A stretch of 64,000 nt of DNA from Gadus chalcogrammus (taxonomy: Eukaryota > Chordata > Actinopteri > Gadiformes > Gadidae): NCBI RefSeq assembly GCF_026213295.1, contig NC_079424.1:20296988-20360987 (forward strand). The letters are read 5' to 3'. A model generated the notes under the pieces. The model was not told the origin of the DNA and did no database searches. It worked only from the letters and a program-made list of their open reading frames with translations. Within the stretch, counting starts at the first letter, position 1. Every line of letters starts with the position of its first letter. A program made the position numbers and the translations under genes. Shown piece after piece: positions 38,800 to 49,867 of this stretch.

Positions 38800-39273
38800 G
38801 CCTCGTTTCCACATACGTATGTTTTTCGTATCCGTGCTTCCGTAAATTTACGGAAGGGGTCTCTAGGGTTTTACGTACGGACATTTATCTATTCATGGAC
38901 AGCCAAAAAGATGGAGGAACGTATGATAATGGCCGTTTTTAGGAGACCGGTACTTTGGAACATGAGGATCGACATATACAGAGATAAAAACAAAACCAAC
39001 CAGGCTTGGAAAGAGATCGGCGAGGAGTTTGGCCTGCCAGGTACTTGCATGTTTTGTGAAAAACATAAAAACGTTCATACGGTATCTCCATAAAACGATG
39101 GCGAAAGTTAAATTTTTTGAACGTATATTACGGACATACCTGACAGGACCTTTACGGAGGGGAGGAGTCTCGGAGGAAAAACTGACATTACGGAGAATCA
39201 CGTAGGAATGAATGGACTTTCAGTCGGAGAGGGTTGGATCGCATACGAGAATGTACGTTTGTGGAAACGAGGC
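38800..39273 (+). mobile_element. MITE carrying a MADF-domain first exon
   Basis: Inverted ends GCCTCGTTTCCACATACGTA and the complement of GCCTCGTTTCCACAAACGTA enclose 474 bp. From the ATG at 38911 to a GT donor at 39041 it reads MEERMIMAVFRRPVLWNMRI, then a Lys-rich stretch, then AWKEIGEEFGLPG. This is the first half of a MADF DNA-binding domain ending at a normal splice donor. It is a deletion derivative of a PIF/Harbinger element. No matching target duplication could be fixed. Confidence 0.8.
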
Positions 39274-40088
39274 TTTAAGCTTGACATCACACTGCCATCC
39301 GTGCAATCAATGGATGCTAACAAAACTGACCACGTTGTGTAGTCCCGTGTGTGGGGTGAATGAGTCCACCCTTACCGCTCGCGCGTTGGGTTAATGTCGC
39401 AAAAATATAATCCACTCGATTGGTCGAAATAACGATGGCACCAAACAGTTCTACCGCAACTCTGATTCGAGCAGCGTGTGTCCTCCTCCGGATGGTAGAT
39501 GAATCTGGGAGATGCCAACCGATAGCAGTTCAGCTCCTATTGGGAAAGGCTCGCCATCTTCTCTCGTCGATCATAACGTGGCTTCAGAACTCTCAGGTCA
39601 CTCGACGATTTCTCAGTCCAAAAACAATATCAAAGTTCAAATAAAACACAGTCTATCTATAGACGGAACGGAAACATAAAACACTTTCAAAAATGGAAAA
39701 TAAAGGTTAACAACAAGGTTTTGGTTCTTACCTTTTATGTCGCTCACTGGTTCTAGTTCAATAGCATCTTGCTTCTCTGGAAATTTTGCGTCTATTTGAG
39801 AATTCACGCATGCTCAACATTACAGCCATTCTGTTTGGCTGAATACACTACACTTTGTTAAAGCAACATGATATCTATTTTTACCGAGGTTACAATAGGA
39901 TTTTGGATGATTGTAGAAAATTTTGCATTTTTGAAGCACCTCCTCAAAATCTGAAAACAAATAAATAAATAAAAATGACGTTGCTCCAAATAACGAAATG
40001 TAAACCAATGCATTCTGAATGGGAGTATTTCTCCCGATTTTTCCATCCTACACAGAACGAAATGTAAACCCATGCAATTTATGCATGG

Positions 40089-40330
40089 GTTTGAGTGTGA
40101 TTAGCCGTTACAAGCCGTTTTCAAAATGTGCAGCATTGTGACATCACAGTCGGGCGTGTCCACCTAGATGCGTGACGGATAGATGAGCCACGTTTGCTAC
40201 AGTCCACTGGGTAGGCTGGTAGACTGATCTATCCAGCACACATCTAGGTTGATACGCCCACCTGTGATGTCACAAGGCTGCACATTTTCAAACCTGCTTG
40301 TAATGGCTAATCCCACTCACACCTTTTCAA
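40089..40330. mobile_element. Fold-back MITE
   Basis: Two inverted arms of about 100 bp, 40089-40190 and 40325-40220. They share AAAATGTGCAGC and TTGTGACATCACAG around a short centre. No coding content. It directly follows the end of the palindrome-arm copy. Confidence 0.8.
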
Positions 40331-41739
40331 GATTAGTATTATTTTTATTTGTATGATATGTCCCCTTTAAAGGGGTAGGTCGGAATTTTGGACATTGGGC
40401 CTGATTCCCAAGTTAGCCTTGGTGTTCTTTATCATTTCATTCAGTCCTTCTATTTGCAGTGTTTGCTCGTGCTAGGCTAGTGCACGGCAACAGGGCAATA
40501 CTAGCCTGCTAATAAAACAGTCTTACCCACTCCACAGACTATAGATTTAAATGTCTGTGTTAATGGGGCTTGAGGGACTACTTTCTCAGCAGCAGCGGAA
40601 TTTACCTTAGGCATCAGTCCGCCGCTGCCGTAGCCTACTACCAGGAATATAACACTGCTGCTGGGACACAGCAAATCCCTCAAAATGCAATACAAGGTCG
40701 TTTTTTTGAAAGGTTTCTAACCAATCAGTGAAGGGAAATACCAGACTAAAGTAATACATAGCTGAGCGCTGCAGTGCCTGCCATGTTACGCCGTAACATA
40801 AAGCTGTTGTGTTGTCTTTACTAGTTTCACTACAATGTAATGATCACCACTAGCTAGTGGAAAATACAATGGTGCCTAGTACAGTGTTATATTTATACAT
40901 GTTGGGTTATACATTGAGATTGCAGTGTGCGAAATAGCCGTCAATATTCGGGGGTGTCATCCCCGATTGTTGCGCAATACCGATCTAAATGTTCTCAATA
41001 TGCAGTAGGGCTGAGCCATAACATTACAATATTTCAAGGATGCAAGCCACGACAATCACTTTATATCTATAGCCTACATAACACACACACACACGCACGC
41101 ACACACTTAACAATTATGTATTATTTTAATCCGATACCTATTCGTAAAACAACTCTGACATAGGAGGCTGCATTGGCTAAAGTTGTTGGGATGCACGTTC
41201 TTTCATAACAAGGAGGCCAAGTTGTGCATTACAATGCAAACACAATAATTGGCACCATTCTGGCACACTTAGAACAACCAACTGAATAAATGACAGGTAT
41301 ACCCAAATATTTAACCCTAACTTTTGAGATTTATGCAAAATAATAACATCACAAAGTTCCATTTGATTTTTTTTATATTTTGAGCATAAACCTAATGAAC
41401 TTAATATGATGTATATGCATCAATGTAATAAAACCTATTCATTTGTAATGCATATTCACCAGGTTTATGTATTCAATATTAATATAATTTGTAGTATATT
41501 TGTTTGAATTACATTGTAATTCGGTTACTTATTCAAGATGAATAATGTGTTTGAAATACATACTAATTAAGCTTAAATGTAATCAAATACATTAGATTTA
41601 TAATATTTATGATTAATATCCAATTATTTTTTAGGTTACCTATTCAAGATGATTAATGTGTATGTGTTTGAAAGATATAACGATTAAGCTTAAATGCAAA
41701 CAAAATGCATGGATTTATGCATTTGTGATTAATATATAT

Positions 41740-42516
41740 TAGGGCTGTCACTTTTTCCAAAAATGAAATTCTAACGAATTTCGAATGTCCATAATTAATT
41801 CGAATACATTCGAATACATTCGACCCCCCCCCCCCCCCCCCCCCATAGAACTATTAAAAAAAAGAAAAAAAAGAAACACGACAACGACTGTTGTCGTGTT
41901 TCTTTTTATACCTACTGAATTCATAACAGCACAGGATAAAAACACATCTTTGATAACACATTTGTAAACACAACAAGAGGAAGCTCCGACACACAAGTGC
42001 GGCTGTCTTTTACACATTAACAATAACTGCTCGGAGCGCGATATGCGGAGCGCATGTCGTCCATGGCACACACAGCCTATATAAACGAACAATCTGTGAG
42101 GCCGACCTCCAACACGGCATGCTGCTCATTTTGTTCCTTACGGAAAGAAAATTACAAGTAGTCTCGCAGCTCTCCGTTACCGCTGCAGCTGCTTCTGTCA
42201 GCCGTGCCAGGCTGCCCATCGCGCCCAGCGCAGCAGCGGACTTTTCTCCCTGTCGTGTGCGGTCAGTGTCGGTCTCCGTTTCAATGAGCTCGTGTGAGAG
42301 GCTTTCAGTCACGAGATGTTTCTGTGCAGGGGAAAGGTGGACTAACCGGGAGAAGCGGGGATCCAGGAGGGCCGCTTTATTGAGGAGAAGCCACTCGCCG
42401 CTCTCTTCTTTATAGCGCATTTTTACAGTTCGGATGGAGAATTACACTTCGAATTCGAACTTTTCACCCCACCTTCGAACGAATATTCGAACTTCGAATA
42501 AAAAGTGACAGCCCTA
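41740..42516 (-). mobile_element. hAT element, internally deleted
   Basis: Ends TAGGGCTGTCACTTTTT and complement, flanked by ATATATAT on both sides as an 8-bp target duplication; 777 bp. A minus-strand fragment (about 42420-42100) reads WLLLNKAALLDPRFSRLVHL, a hAT transposase segment, followed by a polar linker and a region near the C-terminus. No complete frame. Confidence 0.9.
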
Positions 42517-42906
42517 ATATATATTCTATTTTCCATTCAACAATATCTCAATGATGCATACAATCAGACCACCTTCTTGATTCAACAAATTTATGAATAA
42601 AGCAAACCTCTTCTCCCAGTCAGTACTCAGCAGGTAGTGTAGCTCTTCAACCAAGTCATCTACTACCGTAAATGGAACATGAAAAATGCTTTCTAACTTC
42701 AATAGAACAGAGGCAAGTTAGGAAGGTTAAACAAAGTTTGGACTCATCACTTGACAGGAACGGGTTTTCCTTGAAGTAGGCCTATACACCATCAAGTAGG
42801 CCTTACTCTTGCCATCTTTCACTTCAGTAGAATCAAGTATCTGCTGCAAAGATTGCAGTATTGGGATATATTGAATATTTAACACTTTTAAACAATAAAT
42901 AATATA

Positions 42907-43302
42907 ATGATTGATAGTCATGTTTAACCATACTAAAGTGTCAAGTAATGACGTACATGCATTTCGACGTATTCCCTGCTGACAGTCTGGGGTGGCTGTG
43001 CAGAGCGCTAAACACTCGGGACAACGTTTGCGATTCACTTGTTGACATTTCCGGGAAATCATCTACGTAGATGCACTCCTGCCGCGCCCCCATATGCCTG
43101 GTCAAATCTGCCCGCGCTCGCGCGCGCGCTTCAAGGAAGGTAACCAATCACAACAGAGTTGGGTTGGCAGGAGGGGGGCGAGGGGGCGGAGAAGGACGAA
43201 ACCGAGCGTTGACAGAGAATGCTGGAAGCGCCCAGATGAGAGGAAGAGTTTCCCGAAAATCGACATTGTTTTTTGTGTATGGTTAAACATGACTATCAAT
43301 AA
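42907..43302. repeat. Inverted repeat around a GC-rich core
   Basis: ATTGATAGTCATGTTTAACCAT at the left edge returns as TATGGTTAAACATGACTATCAA at the right edge. The core holds a CGCGCGCGC run near 43125. It could be a small transposon. No coding content is supported. Confidence 0.55.
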
Positions 43303-43828
43303 TTATAACAACGTTTATAGGTCATAAAAGTCTAAAAAGCATAATAGGTCCCTGTAGCAGGTTCACAGAGCGCTTGGACACCAGGTTTGCTTTTTCCAAC
43401 AGAAAAGTCCTTTTATTTCGAAGGCTCAGTCCAACAAAACATAATTCCTTGGACGTAAATCACAACTCCGCTCCAAGCGGTCACAGGATGCGTTCCAGGC
43501 GATCTCTGGTGGCGATCGCCCCTGCCTCTCTCTCTCTGCTCCCCGGTTCTCCCACTAACCACAAAGCAGGCACATATATACAAACATTCCTGATTGGCCT
43601 GAGTGCTGACACCTGCTCGCACTCAGGTCCAACCCCCCCCCCCCCCCCCCAGCCAATCCGGTGCGCTCCCAACCTGCCCATACTCCCCCTGCAGGCCAGA
43701 CGTCACACGTCCCCCCACAGTCCCCTTTAAATGTGGACGAGAGCACATGCAGCAGCAACAAAAGGGTGCTTGCAATGCTTGTAAGCTACTTCGAGCAAGA
43801 GCAGAAGAATGTTGTGCTTGAACACTTA

Positions 43829-44475
43829 TGGTGCGGCCACACCAACCGCGTTACTCGCGTTGGACAACGCGAGTACCGCGCCTAACCTGACGCTTGACCA
43901 GTGTGTGGTAGTTCAACGCTTCCAACGCGTCAACGCGCCAACGCAGCTAGATGAGTCCATGTCCATGCAAGTGAACGGAGCGTTCCCTCTTCGTCATAAC
44001 TATCAAACCAAACATCCTTCACATTCACTGAGCGAACATTATGAAAGTAAAATGCACATTTCTCGCTAAAAATGTTTCCATAAACGCATTTAATGGCGTA
44101 ACTATAACTATTTCCACCCAGAATAAAGAAAGATGTCGGCCGTGGCTGCACTGGAGTCCGAGGTAGGAAACCCAAACGCCGCCGTGTTTGGGTGCATGAT
44201 AGGGTTTAGATCGGGTTAGATTAAATAATCTTGGATATAAATAACAATAATCGGGTTAAATAACTTCACATGGTGTGTCTGGTGTGTTTCCAGCATTCGC
44301 AGTGTTGATCAGCAGAGATATAGTCCGCCAAGACGTTGAGGTTGCTTAGCAACCAGAGACTCTGTCCATGCAAGTGAACGGAGCGTTCCCTCTTCGTCAT
44401 AACTATCAAACCAAACATCCTTCACATTCACCGAGCGAACATTATGAAAGTAAAATGCACATTTCTCACTAGAAA
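43829..44475 (+). repeat. Truncated MITE with tandem internal module
   Basis: The left end GGTGCGGCCACACCAACCGC is followed by two copies of a module with AAACCAAACATCCTTCACAT and GAACATTATGAAAGTAAAAT. The copies start near 43956 and 44366, a period of about 410 bp; the second is cut off at about 44472. The module is single in the related element at 49.4 kb. No right end is seen. Confidence 0.78.
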
Positions 44476-44749
44476 AAAGTTGGTCACTAAGTTGTTTGTT
44501 TAAACAAACAACTTAAATCCCCTTTTCGAATGTTAGTTATCTTAGTTAATTGGAGTTCAACAGTCTATATTTGTTTGTATGTATATACCTATTAAGGTAT
44601 CAACCTTTTCAGCATTGTTATATTGACAAGCTTATATGACTCGATAATGCGGTATTTGGATTTTTGTGCAAAATAATATCATGTGCTGAGTAGTATTGTT
44701 GGTTATTCTTGGGTTTATTTTATTCATAGTTGCAAGTGTTTAATGATAA

Positions 44750-45530
44750 TATCAAGTTTCAGGGAAGATGAGGAAGAGCCGATGGTAAAGAAGATATGGT
44801 TTGAGAGCCAAAGAGTAGAAATGCATCTCAGTGTGTACCTTGGTGTACTCCCAATACTTAAGGAGTATGTGATGGTTTTTCAGGTGAGTGTTTCTTCTGT
44901 AAACATATAAAAAAATAAAATAAATTCAAGGCAACATATAGAAATAACATGCATTTGGGGGGATAAAAGCTGGTTTAGTATTTACTGAAATTTGCCTTTT
45001 CTGTGCATTTAAGGGAAGTCAAACCCTGGTCCACAAGCTACAAGCAGCTTGAAGTGTTTGTCAACTTTCTGGCATGCTTTATCAAACCTGAGTATCAAAA
45101 GATGTTGCCCAAACCATTGGTGGAATAGGACTTGACCAACCGGACACTGTATTCTGAAATATATAACGGAAAAGTGGCAGAAAACCTTGTTGCAGCCAAT
45201 CCTAAACACCCAGTAAGTGTGTGAAATAATGTTCCTGTGAAATAGTTTGCACAACTATGGTGTAGGTATTGTTGAATTTATTAATTGTTATACTCTGCGT
45301 ACTTCGTTCATATAAGTGAGTGCCAAGTACTAGTTGTGGAAAGAGGTTAGGGTTACCCTAACAAAAAAACACTGTCACAGTAGTTTGATGGTAATATGGC
45401 ATCACTATAGAGAAAGTGTGCTGCATCAATGAACCCTTAAAAATAACATTTATGCATTTCATGTTTTATAGACAAACAAGGATTTTCTTCAGAAGGTGGC
45501 CAAGGCCGGCTTACGGGTCAACATGTGAAG
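44750..45530 (+). pseudogene. Decayed transposon-type gene, family not identified
   Basis: Three exon-like pieces. The first ends before GTGAGT at about 44883 and reads EEEPMVKKIWFESQRVEMHL then SVYLGVLPILKEYVMVFQ. The second (about 45010-45210) reads LVHKLQ then, after a frame change, VFVNFLACFIKPEYQKMLPK, a stop, and a segment ending AANPKHP before a donor. The third (from about 45471, after an AG) reads TNKDFLQKVAKAGLRVN and stops. Similar proteins recur in fish genomes in transposon contexts, but I cannot name the family. Stops and a frame change make this copy inactive. The L1-like element begins just after it. Confidence 0.5.
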
Positions 45531-45654
45531 GAGAAGGACGTGCAGCGCGGGGGCTCCCGAGCGTTCACTATTAATTGACATATTTTAGCACCACACACTA
45601 CTTGAAATTGTTTTTTTTAGCTTGGTTATTGCGACCACTGACTGTTTGGTGTTG

Positions 45655-46502
45655 ATGGGCCGCAGCAGGCAGAAAGAGAAAGGGCAGAATTCGCCGGAGA
45701 AAGAGGCAGCCACGATGTCGCACTGTCATGGCGGAGACGATACCCTCCCGCCGGACCTCGACAAGCTCCGCGCTGTGCTGCTATCCGACCTCACAGCAAC
45801 CCTTACTACAACCATGAAAATGGTAGTGGGTGAAGCCCTGAGGCCCATTACCGATGCCTTAGATGCCGTCAAGTCGACCACCGACTCGCTCAACATGAAG
45901 ATAACCGCCATGGAGACAGCCCTGTCTGACCACAGCGTCCGGATCACTGCCATCGAGGAGACATGTACTCGTTTGCAGTCTGAAAATACACAGCTGATGG
46001 CTAAGACCTAAGATTTGGAATCACGGTCGCGTCGCAATAATCTACGCGTGATTGGAATCCCGGAGCAGACCCAGTAAAGTTCATGGCTACCTTTCTCACC
46101 GAGGTCTTCGGCGCCAGCTTCTTTTCTTCCCCACCGATTCTGGATAGAGCTCACGGCATCGGCCCAGCACGCTCGGCGGAGGAGGGCAGGGGGGCCAGAC
46201 CGAGAGTTTTCCTTGTTCGATTCCACTACTTCAGCGATAAGGAGTGTGTTCTGAGACGAGAGAGGGACACACAGCAGCTCAATTACCATGGACAGAATGT
46301 TTACTTTTTCCCCGACATGACCACCAACATCGCTAGAAGAGCAGCCTTTGCCGGTGTGTTACGCTGCCTCTAGAAGAAGCAAGTCAGGTTTTCCCTCCTG
46401 TTACCGGCCCGTCTGCGCGTGGATCACCGCGGGGTGAAGAGGTTTTTTGAATGCCCGAAAGAAGCCCAGGCATTTTACGATTCGCAATTTTCTGCCCGCT
46501 GA
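45655..46502 (+). pseudogene. L1-like retrotransposon ORF1, broken
   Basis: The ATG at 45655 opens MGRSRQKEKGQNSPEKEA, then a coiled-coil stretch up to about 45990. A stop follows at 46009-46011. The next part still shows the RNA-binding region of L1-clade ORF1: DLESRSRRNNLRVIGIPE, then in another frame RVFLVRFHYFSDKECVLRRE and NYHGQNVYFFPDM. Several stops and frame changes are present. ORF1 proteins of this type bind element RNA. ORF2 of the same element begins about 4.7 kb downstream because of nested insertions. Confidence 0.82.
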
Positions 46503-47063
46503 TAATTCTTAGGCTACTGAACTCTCTCATCCTGTAAGGTAAAAAATACTTTAGCCTAGATATTGGTCACTTAAAGAATAATTTCCCAGCTGATCTGTGT
46601 GAGGTGGTGTTGTTCTTTTAATTGTTTTACCTACTCCATCCCCACACAGGCTTTAGGATACTGTTATAAACCACACTGTTTCAGTGTTGAACGTTAATAG
46701 GGTTTACCAGCTGAGTTGCGTGTTTTTTTCACGTTTTATTTCTTGTTTATTACACATCGGTTTGTCGTACATTGTTATCTGGCCCCATCCAGTCGCCAGA
46801 GTTTTAAAGACCCACTATGCAGGATCAGGTATTTCTTTGTTTTTTGGCACGCACATTTCTCTACACAGCGCCCCCTACAGCTTCATAGTAGATATTTTAC
46901 AACACTATCGTAACAACTCGTTGACGACCCTTCCCCAAGCACTTCTACGCGAGCCATGTGCATTTGTTTTCAAAGAAGCCGGCGAATGCGTGGAGCCATG
47001 TCCGAAGTAGATGTTCATAAAGTGTAGGCAAGGTTATACATTTTTAAAATGGTGTATTTGTAT

Positions 47064-48957
47064 TAGGGCTGGGCGATATATCGATATTTAAAATATATCG
47101 ATATTTTTTCAAACGCGATATGAGACGAGACCATATCGTCAATATCGATATAATTTAATTTGCGTTGAAATTACAGCACATTTGTTCCAAATAACACCAG
47201 TTTCGAACCGCGCCTGCCGCCTGCTATTTCGTAACTCTGCTTATGTCTCTCCCGCTCTGCCTCCGGCTCACACACAGTCTCTGCCTGCCCCACCCCCCCC
47301 CCCCCTCCACTGACTCACGTCACTTTTTGAAATCGCGAAACATGAGCCGTGTTCGAAATCGTTCACTATTCATTGGGTATTTTAAGTGCACTTTATTGTG
47401 CATGAAATTAACCACTGAGAATTCGAACACCACTACAAAATGGCGAGCACCCTATATAGTGCACTATATCCGTGATAGGCAACGTTTTCGAACACAGCTA
47501 TGGAGTCCGCCTGCACAAGCAGCTCCGAGGAGCTTGTTTGCAAGCGAAAGACCAACGGCTCCATAGTATGGAAATGGTTTGGATATAAGGTGCCCGACGA
47601 ATTACAAAATCACGTAATTGTAGAGGGTGCTTAAAAAATGTCGCAACCAAAGGGTTGCAATTCTGTGCATAATATTCCGGAGGTGCACACAGCTTTTGGC
47701 CGTGATATTATATATTATAATGTTCTCAAATACGAGGCGGAGGCAGTGTCTAGTCAACGGTTTATTCAACCATCAAACTGTATTCAATTCTGAACGGTAG
47801 GAATAGTAATTGTAAATCGAAACGGTAGGTAGGTAGGCTATAGTAATAACGGTAACTCCACAGTAACTTCAAGGTTTCTCACTCCGCGAGACCCAAACAT
47901 AAAACATTAAAGGTCCCATGACATGAAAATCTCACTTTGAGGTTTTCTAACATAAATATGAGTTCCCCTAGCCTGCCTATGGTCCCCCAGTGGCTAAAAC
48001 TTGCGTTTGGTGTAAAACGAGCACTAGCTGTTCTGCTCGCCGTTGAAAAAACAGAGGCTCAAGCGCGCTGATTTGGAATGTCTTTAGGTTTGTCACAAAG
48101 CATCTAAGCTCCTCCCCTTACTCTGCCTGGCCCGCCCAGGGACGTTGGCCTTCCAATGAGACACGACCGTGTGAGCGCCACATGTGTGTGTGAATACACA
48201 CACTGTAACGCAAGTGTTTATTGTCGTTTCTTTGACGTCTCTTGTATTTCCACAACGAGACTGTAGTGGGGGTTATCTGAGCCATGGTTGAGAAGGAATT
48301 GGGGGAAAGGAACTTTGGCTTTGACTCGCTGAAGTACATGAACTGCGACATGCCTCCCGTGTGGTCTAGAATATTTACAGAACACGGCTAAAGGCTATGT
48401 GCGCCTCGCCATTGCGATACATCCATTGTAAACAGAGCGCATGGTACCGTGGCTGCAAGCAGCTCAGGGCCACACCCCCACCCTCCTCCTTGACCCGCCT
48501 CGCTCCTCCTCATTTGCATTATAGCTACAGACACCAAAACAGCGCATTTGGGGGAAGCTCAATGTGCGACTGGCTCGGAGTGACTGTAACTCTGCACCAC
48601 GGCAGAATTTCGGGAACGTCTTTGAATACTGTGTTAGTTGCCCACTAATACCTATATTAAAGAATACATAAAATAGCATGTCATGGGACATGACATGCAA
48701 CGCCCCCCCCAAGCAGTAGTTACGGTTCATAATATTTCGGAGGTGCACAAAGCTTTTGGCCGTGATGTTATATAGCCTATTATAATGTTCTCAAATACGA
48801 GGCGGAGGCAGTTTCTAGTCCACGGTTTATTTAACCATCAAACTCTACTCAATTCCGAATGGTAGAAATAGTAATATCAAATCATTTGTTTTTCTCTTAT
48901 ATCGATATTCTGCTTGAAGATATTGATGTGACTTTTGGTCCATATCGCCCAGCCCTA
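47064..48957. mobile_element. hAT element with internal insertion and duplication
   Basis: Ends TAGGGCTGGGCGATAT and complement; an 8-bp target duplication ATTTGTAT lies on both sides (47056-47063, 48958-48965). Inside, a block of about 155 bp (47665-47818) is repeated directly at 48726-48882. A second element starting TTAAAGGTCCCATGACATG (47908) and ending near 48690 lies between the two copies. Confidence 0.88.
47908..48690. mobile_element. MITE with GTCCCATGACATG ends
   Basis: The left end TTAAAGGTCCCATGACATG and the right-hand CATGTCATGGGAC form a 13-bp inverted match. The type is common in fish genomes. It is nested in the hAT at 47.06-48.96 kb. No coding content identified. Confidence 0.6.
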
Positions 48958-49068
48958 ATTTGTATTGCAATAAACATAAATCCATCCTTTTTTATAGTTG
49001 ACGGGGAGAATTGATATCCTAGATTATAATTGTTTTATTTTAGGTTGAACAGAACAATCAGTGTTAAT

Positions 49069-49867
49069 GTACGAACACACCAAACGCGTACCCACGTAAG
49101 ATTTACGCGCGTAACGCAGCTAAAATGTTGCTTGACCATTTTGTATCAAAAATTGTCCTACGTACGCAGCTACGCGCCTGTGGCTGCGCTGGATTTAGGA
49201 GTCCGAGGAAGGAAACCCAAACGCCGCCGTGTTTGTGCAAGATAGAGCTTGGATCGGGTTAGATTAAATAATCTCGGATATAAATAACAATAATCAGGTT
49301 AAATAACTTTACATGGTGTGTCTGGTGTGTTTCCAGCATTCGTAGTGTTGATCAGCAGAGAAATAGTCCGCCAAGACGTTGAGGTTGCTTAGCAACCAGA
49401 GACTCTGTCCATGCAAGTGAACGGAGCATTCACTCTTCGTCATAACTATCAAACCAAACATCCTTCACATTCACCGAGCGAACATTATGAAAGTAAAATG
49501 CACATTTCACGCAAAAAATGTTTCCATAAACGCATTTAATGGCGTAACTATGTTACTATTTCCACCCAGAATAAAGAAAGATGTCGGCTGTATACTTCTG
49601 TGCAAGCGTCACTACTCTCTGCCAGTGACGTCGGGTCAAGCTCCACGCTGATTGGCAATCGCGGCTAAGCATCACGCGTATGAGCGTAAAAAGTTCAATT
49701 TTTTTAACTCCTCGCGTACGCGCGTATGCTAACGCGGGTTAAATGTTGCTTTAGCGCATGTAACGCATGTACGCAGCTCATGCGCGCGTAAACCAATGGT
49801 TCCCTATGGAAAAATTGCCGATTTTATACGCGTCCATACGCGGGGTACGCGTTTGGTGTGTTCGTAC
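49069..49867. mobile_element. MITE with GTACGAACACACC inverted ends
   Basis: Ends GTACGAACACACCAAACGCG and complement; 799 bp. It contains the module shared with 43.9-44.5 kb and the right-end block shared with 6.96-7.10 kb. No coding content; target duplication unclear. Confidence 0.85.

Larger units (their letters stand above)
36823..40080 (+). repeat. Dispersed copy of the palindrome arm, interrupted
   Basis: 36823-36906 matches the right-arm sequence 27513-27598 inverted (for example ACTGGATTACGTCGCATTTC). 37335-37466 matches 22845-22978 (AGTGGTGGAGGGATGACGTA). 39885-40080 matches 22980-23150 (GAAATGTAAACCAATGCATT). The blocks keep left-arm order and orientation. About 2.4 kb of other repeats lies between 37467 and 39884. 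It shows the palindrome belongs to a repeat family. Confidence 0.8.
40331..43828. other. No host gene recognised
   Basis: Contains the hAT at 41740-42516, the inverted repeat at 42907-43302, poly-C runs (41824-41844, 43628-43650) and otherwise AT-rich sequence. The stretch 43360-43740 is GC-rich and could be a repeat, but no family is recognised. Confidence 0.45.

Noticed and set aside
43355..43740. Possible LTR of a retrovirus-like element
   Set aside because: GC-rich block with poly-C, but no TG...CA ends, primer-binding site or gag-pol coding found nearby.
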